In this document: positions 22,899 to 33,800 of the stretch, one piece after another
Layout: each line of letters opens with the position of its first letter
Numbering within the stretch: position 1 is the stretch's first letter
NCBI GenBank assembly: GCA_963969345.1
Contig: OZ017768.1
Span: forward strand, 3,062,718 to 3,126,717
Reading direction: 5' to 3'
From: Turbatrix aceti
Taxonomy: Eukaryota; Nematoda; Chromadorea; Rhabditida; Panagrolaimidae
Length of the DNA: 64,000 bases
Translations under genes and position numbers: made by a program
Notes under the pieces: model-generated
The model's database searches: none
Seen by the model: the letters and a program-made list of their open reading frames with translations, nothing else
Told to the model about the DNA's origin: nothing

Positions 22899-22953
22899 AT
22901 TATTCGTTTTGAAAGCATATACGTTTGATACTTAAGCTTTCAAACCGAATAAT
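22899..22953. repeat. Hairpin with 18-bp arms
   Basis: The arms ATTATTCGTTTTGAAAGC (22899-22916) and GCTTTCAAACCGAATAAT (22936-22953) pair with one G-T-type mismatch. The 19-nt loop begins ATATACGTTTG, close to the sequence that follows the hairpin at 21081. Confidence 0.6.
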
Positions 22954-23001
22954 TCAAAAAGCTTCTTCTCCTTACGCTCTGATATATTTTCCTACTGTGT
23001 C

Positions 23002-23244
23002 ATGACTTTCTTTAGCAATCACTTGTTGGTTGCAATTGTAATAGTTTGCTGTATGACAATCATCTGCCCGGCTCAAGAAAATGTCGATAAAAATTCCTCT
23101 CTTCGGCTTGGCACCGTAAAACAGGAAAACTCCGACGGCATCAATGACACGTTAAACTTTAAGAAGCGTGTACTAGATTGTTGGATTTGTGAAGAGATAC
23201 TCCGTTGGAGACCACACAACCGCAGTACCACAACTGTTGAATGA
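23002..23244 (+). CDS. Small secreted peptide precursor, 80 aa
   Basis: The frame opens with ATG and a clear signal peptide (SNHLLVAIVIVCCMTIICPA, cleavage probably after AQ near residue 26). A hydrophilic region and a short C-terminal segment with two cysteines (RVLDCWICEEILRWR) follow. Possible basic processing sites are KK-R around residue 52. An AATAAA lies about 35 nt downstream. The peptide family is not recognised. A single-exon ORF of this size could be fortuitous, but the signal peptide and the poly(A) signal argue for a gene. Confidence 0.42.
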   Translation: MTFFSNHLLVAIVIVCCMTIICPAQENVDKNSSLRLGTVKQENSDGINDTLNFKKRVLDCWICEEILRWRPHNRSTTTVE

Positions 23245-23339
23245 CGAAAAAAATGTTGCTGCTTTTTTAACGGTACATAAATAAATTATGTCAAGCAGAG
23301 TTGTTCAATTCGCCAATTTTCAGCGCTCGCTCTGCTCGC

Positions 23340-24019
23340 GCTCTTTTGAAGATTTGCCTCAGACGTGTTTTTCATAAAAACCGATTTAGGGGAAAAAATC
23401 TGAAAATTTGTTTACGGTGTTTTCAGAGGACGGGAAATGCGAAGGGATTCTCAAATTTTTCGAAAAACAACCGCTTGCATTTTTTATTGATTTTGGGAGT
23501 CACAAAATCGGCTACCGCTCATTTATATCGCTTTTCGCAGATACGGCACCAGCCTATTTTCACCGCGCTTTTTTTGGCCCTGGATATCTCCAGATTCCGG
23601 AATCAGAAAAATTTTTCATAGTTTTTTTAACAATCCCTTATAAGCCTACAACTTTGGTTAAAAACATTCAAAACGCAACTTTTTTTTTAAATTACCAGAG
23701 GCCATAAAGTAACGTTAACGTTACAAAATTGACACTTACCGTAACGATAAAAAAAATCTGATAAGACATCGTGTTCCCCGCCTCTCAAAACCTCCATACT
23801 ATTTTTTTTAGCTTTTTTTGTCATAAACAAAGCCCGTGGCATTGATTTTTGTCCAGAAGCCAAAACTACAGAATTCGATTTTTTTTTAAATCTGTGTTTG
23901 GCGGTAATAGAGGTTTTTAGAGGTGGGGAACAATTCTGGCTCAAAAAATAAAAAGTTGTAAAAAAGTCTTGTCCTCGTCTCCCCCTTGTTCCTAAATTCT
24001 GTCGTGGACTGTCTCTTAA
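23340..24019. mobile_element. Composite remnant of TTAA foldback families 1 and 2
   Basis: About 23345-23520 resembles the internal part of the family-2 element in laminin intron 1 (AAAATTTGTTTACGG then TTTCAGAGGACGGG). About 23740-24015 matches the right arm of the family-1 element, including TGGGGAACAATTCTGGCTC, and ends GTCGTGGACTGTCTC-TTAA at 24001-24019. There is no inverted partner, so these are single-arm or recombined copies. Confidence 0.65.
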
Positions 24020-24684
24020 GGTGGAGGGTGCGACCCCGTGAAAAAAACTTGAGTAATCATCGGATAAATTCATAAAATTTGTACAAAAAATGCCTGCAAA
24101 GCACGAAAAAAACAAACGTAACGCAGAACCGATTGTAAAAAAGTAAAAAAAAAACGATACGAGAAACTTGATGCGCACGCGATCAAATAAGGTTACGGTA
24201 AATAATCGTGTCAGAAAACCTTCGTTTTTCAAAGTTTGTCTGCCCCCCCCCCATATTCGGGGAGAGCCGGGGACAAAAAGTAATCGGGGTGGGGAAAATT
24301 TTCCCCGGCGAGGGTAAAATTCGTCGGGAACGGGGAAAATTTTTCCCGAGTTTAACACCCTATTGAAAAAAAATGAATGAAATGTGTAAAAAAGGCTGTT
24401 AATTTTTCTAAAAACGAAAAATGAGGCATATTTTGGAAGAATTTTTCGTCTTTCCCGTTTTTTTTGCCAATTTACGTTAATTTTGGGATATTATACATAT
24501 TTGTTTGCTGCCAAATTTTGTTCAATGTAGTCCAGTCCCCTAACTTTGCATGTGCCATTTTATGATTAATTTTCAATTTCAATTACATAATTACACAGGA
24601 TTACATAATCACTGGGAGTCGTACGAAGAGGGGTCATCAAAGATAAACAATCCGTCTGAAGCAAGGTTTTCTAATTTGACTTTT

Positions 24685-24880
24685 TGTACCGCTCGCTCCG
24701 CTCCCGCTCTTTTATTTTTTAAATTTTCTCGCTCGCTCCGCTCCCGCTCCTTATATTTTTCCTTTTCCACCGCTCGCCCCGCTCCCGCTCCTTTAATTTT
24801 AATTTTTTTGCGCTCGCTCTCTTTATTTTTTTTTCATTCTGTCGCTCGCTCCGCTCCCGCTCATGAGCAGAGCGGGAGCA
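24685..24880. repeat. GCTCGCTCCGCTCCCGCTC interspersed repeats
   Basis: At least four copies of a CGCTCGCTCCGCTCCCGCTC-like block lie about 40 bp apart, separated by T-rich DNA, and the last is followed by its inverse (GAGCAGAGCGGGAGC). A single copy also occurs near 23325. It is a GC-rich end typical of some hAT MITEs, or simple satellite-like decay. Confidence 0.6.
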
Positions 24881-24899
24881 GAACGAAAATCGCCAACGC

Positions 24900-27863
24900 T
24901 CCAAGTAAAATATCAAAAATTTTCAGACATTTGGGGGCAAAGGTCCAAATTCAAAGGTTTTTCAGGTGTTTAGACAAATTTTAGTGACAAATCTACCCGA
25001 AAGTGAACGGAAATGATAAAAAAAATCAGACAAATTGCCATAACTTGTTAGTGTTTTTTGAACTCAAGTTGTCTTTGTGGAAAAACTACGACAATTTTTA
25101 TAATCTACGGTTCAAATATTTACGTCACAATTTTTATGCGTATAATTTTTTTTTATCAATGTCGACAGCTAACGAATGATTTTGGCGAAGAACATGTAAC
25201 ATGTAACTAAGCAGCAAACAACAACCGACGCTGTCCACAGACACAGCACGATGCGATGTTTCCTGATAACTGCACTTTTCATATCAATTTTTGGGGGAAG
25301 ACGGGGTTCTTGGATGCAATCAATGACTCTGATTTATTTGCACGTATATTTTTTTATACATACGTTTGCAGGAGAGCTCTGTGCGTGGTACTGGTACTTG
25401 ATGGTATCTGATTCACTTGTCAGTCGATAAGTCGATAGCGGTCACCCACACCTTTTTACCCAGTGATTCTCCTCAACAGGTGGAAACACCATTTATATTT
25501 CTGATGGCCCGTGCCGTGTTTGTTTGCTTGCTTGTTTGCCAAGCATGTCCAAAGACCCACCCTGCGCGCCCGTCGCAAGCTGACTGTGCCTGCCACAGCA
25601 TCAGCATCAGCCATCAGCGTGTCTTTGACCCCCCTTCGTGCGCGGCGGCGGCGACGACCGCGGCCGGGTTCGTTCCGTCACAGACGATTTGTTTACCTGG
25701 CTAGTCATTAGCTACTTTAACCACCTACTTTGCCTGTGCACTTGTGGGTACATACTTTTGGCTTCCGTTCGCGTTTACCGCTGAGGTTGTTGCGTTCCTT
25801 GTTCCCGGTGTGTTCTTTTATATTTGCTCGTTGTCTTTTGAGCCATCAATGTTAGCTCTAACTTGTGAAATTGAATGCATTTATGAACTTTTTTTTCATG
25901 TGTAATATTTTATGTATTATACGTCGTTGATCTTGAATTAGTAGCCGATCAGTTTTTTTTACGATCAAAATTTTTATAGTTTTTTCTTGTTCTCATCAAT
26001 TTTTACAATCAATTGCAATCGTACAATTGTCGTATGTATAACTAACATAAGCGGCACCGGCGCCGGCACCGATCTCGACTTTTATTCGTTTCATCCTCGG
26101 GAGAACTAACCTGTACACACTGTTTCACACCATTCGCCGAGAAACGAGAGTTGGGGCGGCGGGACTGGACTCGACTGGGCAAGGAACGACAAGACAGGAA
26201 AGACAACAGGCAGCGCCGATCGACCTTTGTTTTCGCTCTGGTTGCATTCCTCGTCTGATAGGGGAAGAGACGGGACGACGATCGCGATCGCGGGTGGGTG
26301 GTGGGGATGGTGATGAATCAAGCCAGCCGAACGAACGACATGGAAAAATTTGCGGTGCCCCCGACTTCTTGTTCTTGATTATTGGAATCGCCATTTGTGT
26401 TCGTTCGTGAACGAACGTAACGTAACGATCGTAACGACCTGTGCTAATGTTTTTGTTGTTTTCCTTGTACTGACCATGATTTTCAAAATTTGAGGTCCTT
26501 AATATAGTTGACGCTTTACTTAGTCACTTTCCCGACCGTTAACCTCCCGTGGACAGTGCAACACCCCACTTTCCTTTGTTGTCCATGGACCACGGCGCAT
26601 CGCGCCGGTGAAACCCTTTACGACTTTTCATGTTCTGCATGGTTCTTTCTTACCCTCTGGTTCGCGTAGAGTCGCGTTAGGGTCGAGATGATCACCAACA
26701 CCCCATCATGGTCGTTTGACTTGAGTCAAGCAAATCTAGGCTTGATTTGACGCTCGTCGGGTGTGGTGGTGTACAGGCACGTTGTTTGCTTTTGCCGGCC
26801 GTCGACCGTCGACCATTGGAGTACAGGGGAGGAGGGTCGGGGTGAGTTGCAGTGAAGCTTAACCTCGCCGAGACTCAAACTTGGAACTCATCGGCAACAC
26901 ACATCGATTGAACACACTCATTTTGGAGGGTTTTGGAGTGTACCAGTTTTTAATGATTTAAAAAAAACAGCAGCACGGACCTGCTTCCTAAAAAATTTTC
27001 CCACATCTCAAATTAATGTGCGCGCCGCGATCCGAGTCCGCGATTAGACGATTAGATGGCTCCAAAGATGATGTATGTGCCTGTGCCGTCGTGATGATTG
27101 CGTAGAAGCAAGTCGTTTTTATTTTGGTCGTTTGCGCCTGGCCTGCACTTAATTATGACCCGTTACGGCGACAGAGGACGTGCCTTAATTGATTTACCGC
27201 TGTCCTACTGACGGAATGTGTCATAGTTCATTTTGGAATGCCATGAAGTTTTTGCTGTAAAATGTAGCTGTCTGAGACATGATCCGCTAAAGTTACGACT
27301 GCCAAAAATCGCGTTTTTGTCATTTTTGATGATTTTTGGCATTTTGTAGCTAAAAAATGCGGCATTTCCAAAGCTGAAGTACATTTTGATCGACGAGATT
27401 TTTGATAGAGAATCTGATAAAATTGTAAAAATATAGGGTTTTCACCTTGAAAAATACCGAAAATCGTATTTAAATAAGAATCACAATGGCAACATTTGTT
27501 ACGGCATTTTTCTAAGTGATAACCCCAAATTTTTATATTTTTTTTCGGATTTGCCATCAAAAATCGCGTCAATAAATATGCGCCAAAGTTTTGGAAATTT
27601 CGTAGTTTTTTTTAGCAACAACATGCCAAAAATAGTCGAAATTGGTAAAAACACGATTTCCGGAGAGCGTAAATCTGCCGGATCATTCCTCGGGCAACTA
27701 TGTACATTTTGCGGTGAAAATTTCATGTGGATGCCTACTTGACCTGTTAAGCCCGAGCGAAGCAAACATCGTGCACTCACTCCCAAAGAGTGATTTTCCA
27801 CCCCAACTTTTAACCGTGCTTCAAACCGGATTTCTTTGACTTCAAGCCCTGTTTTTTTTGCAG
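24900..27863. other. Upstream region of laminin alpha, no gene supported
   Basis: Open frames near 25417-25704 and 27228-27800 lack domains and splice signals. The segment 26395-26415 has a short GTTCGTTCGTGAACGAACG palindrome, another member of the GTTCG repeat. A spliced acceptor TTTTTTTTGCAG ends at 27863, 11 nt before the laminin ATG, so the promoter or a 5'UTR intron should lie in this interval. Confidence 0.45.
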
Positions 27864-27874
27864 CTCAGCTGTCC

Positions 27875-30800
27875 ATGAAGTCCCCCCCGGGACTCTGGCT
27901 GCGGGTGGTGGTAGCAGCCCTGCTGCTGCCCACCACCGCGTTTTCACACGACGCAGACGACGGAGCTGTCGCCGTCGCTGAGGAAGACTTCGGAACCGAC
28001 AACTACCGAGAATTTTCCGCGCCCATCGGTGAACGAGGCCTCTTCCCGAACATCTTTAACCTCGCGACGCACGCTGACATCAAGGCCTCCTCAACCTGTG
28101 GCCAGAGCGGTCCAACGTACTACTGCAAGCTCGTCGAGCACGTCTACAAGCGAGCGCCTCAGTGCGACATCTGCGATGCCAATGACCACCGCCACAATCA
28201 TCCTGTCGAGTACGCCATCGATGGCACGCCTCGCTACTGGATGTCGCCTTCCCTGGCCCAGGGTCTGTCGTATGAGAAAGTCAACATCACTCTCGACCTC
28301 CGGCAGGTCTACCAGGTGGCTTACGTCATCGTTAAGGCAGGTAATTCTCCGAGACCAGGCACATGGGTTCTGGAAAAGTCCCTCGACGGGGTTGTCTACA
28401 CTCCGTGGCAGTTCTACGCGATCAACGACGCGGAATGCATGAAAGTCTTCGGCGCCCCGGCAACCAGGGGCGTTCCGAGGTTCAAGACTGACGACGAAGT
28501 TCTCTGCACCTCAGCGTACTCAAATGTCGACCCCCTCTACGACGGAGAAATCCATACATCCCTCGTCAACGGCAGACCCTCCGCTGAGCATTACTCCCCC
28601 GAGTTGCTCAACTTCACCAAGGCCAGGTACGTCCGTCTACGACTTCTCTCGCTCAGAACACTCAACGCTGATCTCATGATTGTTAACCGACGACATGAAG
28701 CCCCAAAACTGGATCAATCGGTGACAAGGAGATACTTTTACTCGATCAAGGATATCTCGATCGGTGGCCAGTGCATCTGCAACGGACACGCTGAATCCTG
28801 CCCGCCAGACAGCGTGAATGGACAGTTCAGGTGCGAGTGCAGGCACAACACCTGCGGCGAGTCCTGCAGCGAGTGCTGCGCTCTCTTCAATCAGTTGCCG
28901 TGGAAATCTGGCACACACGATCATCCAAATGTTTGTCAACGTAAGTTTTCTGCTATTTTTTTATGGTTTTGATCATTTGGGAAAAATTTAGCTACATTTT
29001 GGAGGTCTTGAAACGAAAATCGCAATTTCGTTGAGGGGAAACGAGCAGCTTTTTTATCGTACACAGGCCCGACCAAAAACGTGGATGCATCGCGATCGTA
29101 GACTAAGTCTACTAGACTTGCATCCACGCTGACTTTTTGCTTGCTGCAGCCATGCATCCACGCGAAAGCAGTCTGTCATCTACGCCGTTTTTTTGCATGC
29201 GGGATACTGGCATTCACGTGCTTTTTTAGGCTGTCCACGCATTATTAGTTTCCCAATATCGATTTTTTTAAATTTATTTACAACAAAAAAAAATCACAAT
29301 TTTTACGGATAGAATCAAGCAAATCGACGAGGCATCTTTGCCAAAGAATTAAGGTATACGGAAGTGAAGATCAATCGAAACGTGACGAATGAATTCTGCA
29401 AACATAATTTCAATATTAAAAAACTATTTTGATTATAAAAAAATTATATTGGGTAAAAATTTCATGCAATTAAAAAACGAAATTGAATATTTTGTTATTC
29501 AAAGTTAATTTTTTTATTACTACAAAGACAAGTTTAAAAACTTACGTTGTTACGTTTTTTGATCGTCAACAACGACGAGGTTATCGTCGATTCTGGAACG
29601 ACTTTGTCAGTCGGACTCGAGTTCGTGTACGTCTCACTCGTCTCGGATCCACCGCAGCAGAGGTACAACCTTCCATTTGAATAGGTTTTGTTCCACTCCT
29701 TTTCGTTGCGGTGCTGCAAAAGCAACTCGCTTTTGATCGAAAAAAGCTTAAAAAGATTTAACAAAAGTAACAAACTTGTTAATTAAAATTGCAACTCACG
29801 TGACATCCAAGCGCGCGCAAGATGACCTTTGGCGTTTTCGTATTTCACCACGATGAGAGACAACTGTATGGCCAGGTTAGTATTCTGGCGTAGATTGCGG
29901 AAAGCCTGGTCAGCAATGTGCTTATCCAGTTTCCATTCATTAATATAAAGTCTGAATAGACGAGTGAATCGAATTTTGAACTATTTTTTAATAGACAGTC
30001 TGTGAGCCGATTTACATTCGACGACACATCAATTTTTACACTTTCAAATGTTTTGAGTCTAAGTTGTGGAGGACCCTAAGGGCAGTCTATAACCGCAATA
30101 TTAGATTTTTAAAAAATCGGATTCTGGAGATTTGGCTTCAGATGTGTTTTCATAAAAACGAATAGCGCGCGCTTCGTTTCTGAGCAAAAAATCTGAAAAT
30201 TTGTTTACGGGGGTTTCAAAGGACAGGGAATACGATGGCATACTCAAATTTAAAAAAAAACAACTGCAAGTATTTTTTTTTGCAAGTATTTGAATTTTGG
30301 CGTCACAAAATTGGGCTATACCACGCCCAAAAAAAATAATCACTCATTTTCATATATCCTATCTGAAAGAGCGATTTTTTTGGCTCAACATGTAGTTTCC
30401 GTTAGAAAAATTTAGGGTCTGGAATCACCTTTTAGGTCCCGATTTGTCGTCAAAACGACCAAAAAACCCCCTTTTTTGCGCGTGCGCGCGCGCGTGCGCA
30501 CTTCCCGCCATTTTTTTGAGGGGGTTTTTGGTCGTTTTGACGACAAATCGGGACCTAAAAGGTGATTCCAGACCCTAAATTTTTCAAACGGAAACTACAT
30601 GTTGAGCCAAAAAAATCGCTCTTTCAGATAGGATATATGAAAATGGGTGATTATTTTTTTTGGGCGTGGTAAAGCCCAATTTTGTGACGCCAAAATTCAA
30701 ATACTTGCAAAAAAAATACTTGCAGTTGTTTTTTTAAAAATTTGAGTATGCTGTCGTATTCCCCGTCCTCTGAAACCCCCGTAAACAAGTTTTCAGCTTT

Positions 30801-33800
30801 TTTGCTTAGAAACGAAGCGCGCGCCATTCTTTTTTGGGGAGAACTATGAAAACACATATGAAGCCAAATCTACAGATTCCGATTTTTAAAAAATCTAATA
30901 TTGCGGTTATCGACTGCCCTTAGGGTCTTCTACAACTTAGACTCAAAACATTTCAAAGTGTAAAAATTGAGGGGTCGGGCTTTTCCCCTTATAGGAAAAT
31001 CGGCTCGCAGACTGTCTATTAAAACGCATCCTGTAATATAAATAGGCCAATTGCAATTAGATTACGTTCCATGGGTCTTGCAGCGAAAATCTCATTTTCG
31101 TTACGAGAGAACAACATTCAGGGAAAATTGAATTTTTACGTTTGCCCAACACGATTCTGTCTGTTTCTGACTTCATTTCTTCCTTTTCAGCCTGTCAGTG
31201 CTTCAACCACGCCGCCGACTGCGTCTATGACGAAGCCATCGCTGCCCAGAGCCTCTCAGTCACTCCCGACGGTATTTACGAAGGCGGTGGACGCTGCATC
31301 GACTGCCAGCACAACACGGAGGGTGTCAACTGCGAGAAGTGTAAGAACGGCTTCTACCGACCATCCAACGTTTCCCACTACCTCGAAAACGCGTGCCAGC
31401 CCTGCGACTGCGACATTCTCGGCTCCGAGCACGGCGAATGCGTCCGCGACGAAACAGTCGCTGTCGAGGGCCGTCGTCCGGGTGACTGCATCTGCAAGCC
31501 TGGCTTCGGAGGTCGTCGGTGTGAAAAGTGCGCTCCGGGCTACCGTAACTACCCGGTGTGCGAGCGATGTCCCTGCAGCCAGGCAGGTTCGCTCAACTTC
31601 GAAACCTGCGAAGAGGAAAATTGCATTTGCAAGGCGAATGTTGAGGGACAATTTTGCGATCGTTGCAAGCCAGGAACAGTTTTTCTGAGCCCAAAGAACC
31701 CGCTGGGTTGTCAGTCTTGCTTCTGCTTTGGCAAGTCGAGCATGTGCACCGAAGGCGACTGGTCTGTGGGGCGTCTGACGGCATCCAGCAACTGGACCCT
31801 CACCGGACTCCACGACAGATCCATTTCCATATCACCAAAGACGAATTCCACCGAACTCCTGATTTTCACCAGCGCCGATCATCCGGAGAACGGAGGACAG
31901 CTTTACTACTGGAAAGCGCCCAAGCCCTTTCTCGGAAACCTCCTCAACAGCTACGGAGGCGATCTGCACTACTTTGTCTACTTCGTACCATCCAGAGAAT
32001 CGACCCAACCGACCCCGGTCGCGGATGTCATGATCGAGGGCAACGGCATGCGGATCATGCACTACACCCATCTTAACTTCTTCCCGAGGGAAAACATGAG
32101 CGTGACCATCGTCGTCAACGAGAACAGCGGATGGTACAATGCGCAGACGTTGCAGCCGATCGACAAGGCTGATCTCATGCGGGTGCTCGCTGACGTTACT
32201 CTTTTCCTCGTTCGGGCACGGTACACGCAGGATCAACTGCAGTCCAGGTTCGTGATCTGATCTTTTGTCTTGGGGGTGTGCCGGGCCAGGGTGATAAGGT
32301 TGAGAACGTATTTGTCATCGCAAGAAGCCAGACGGTGTCGATGGTATTAGTCTATGGTCTGGAACGTCACCTGACGTAATAGACTTTTAATCTTTAAAAA
32401 ACATACGTTCATTTTAGAAGAGCAAAGATTTTTTAAATTTTTTTTTGGAATCAAAAATATTTTTTGAAAAACTCAAAAATATATTTATGTGTCCCAATCT
32501 TTTTTTTGACGTCACAGGAGATGCGTGACCATGTCCTTCCTCGTGTCTCCGGAAGTAGGGCATGTTCAACTGTTTAACCGTGCTTATGCGAAGTCCGTGA
32601 TGATACCTTATCGAAAAATGAATGCATGAAAACACTTCCGTTATAATGGCCGGTATTTTTGACGATTGGCCTAGATTTTTGACGTCAGCTGCTGGGATTA
32701 GAGCACGGGGATACGCCTTACGCCTATTGGGTCCGAGAAAGATACAACCGGGTGTTTGCATGACATTGGGAATCAACCAACCATCGTACACGACGATACC
32801 GAGCTTTGATAATGCTAAATAAGGGAAACCGGTGCCATAAGATGTGGACGTATGTATGTACGTGAGTATCCATTTGTTGTCGAGTTCTTCTTCTTTCCTG
32901 TTTATGTCGAGTGTACTTTGTTCACCCGTTTTTCCGGTCTTGTAGAAGGAAATGGAGCGTACAAGGCGGTAGAGATTAGGTTAAGAGACGTCTCGTTGTT
33001 CTCTCACGGCCACTGCGTACTGTAAGAACAATGACTGGCCTAAGCCTAACTAGACATAACCCGGATGTGAGCTGGGAAAGACACTTTACTTTGCATTTGC
33101 AATCTTTCGTTTTTTAAAGGAACATTTACGCCCTTAAGTTTAGTAGATTGAAAGCGCCGAGTTCAGCTTTGACACTACGGCATTTTCAAACTACTTTGAC
33201 TTTTGCTGGGTCTTTTATAAGCTAATAGTTAATTTCTATACTTTATTAGAACCTGTCAATTTGAGCTGAATTTTTGGGTGTTGTTGTAAGCTGTACATAA
33301 TTTGATCCTTGAACGCCCAGACATGTTGATCTGAATTTTTGGTGATAAGCAGAAAGCTATCAGCGTTGAACTTCGTGGAACAGAACAACGCTAATTCATA
33401 GGGGGGATTCCTGAACCAGCGTCAACGATGTCAAAAATATCAAATTTTAGCATCTCTGATTTTTTGGTCCAGCCAATCCAGGCCAGAAAATTTTTAGCCC
33501 CTTGACATGCTTGACCGTCGTCGCCACGGTTTTTTACAGAAAATATAATGTTTTCAAATTTTGCGTCAGGGGTATCTAATTTCAATTATCTAAATTTATT
33601 TAATTTATATTTAGTAGTGTCTGCGTCTACGGCATGACTTACTTGTAGTTTCTGCTGCAAGAGTGCCATAACATGTCACAGAAACTATACTTGTAGTATA
33701 TTTTGTATGTTTAACGCAATTAAATCTATGACGCAGGAGGGGGTCTTTAAGAGGGACTCTGCGAGCCGATTTTGGAATAAGGTGAAAGCCGCGACCCAGC

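Noticed and set aside
24685..24880. Regularly spaced repeats as a CRISPR-like array
   Set aside because: The units are degenerate, spacers are T-rich and similar, there are no cas genes, and the genome is eukaryotic.
25417..25704. 95-codon frame with a Cys/Ala-rich composition
   Set aside because: No splice context, domain or convincing signal peptide, and simple-sequence bias explains it.
27228..27800. Minus-strand frames upstream of laminin
   Set aside because: Two overlapping frames of moderate length have no recognisable domain and no acceptable splice junction to join them.
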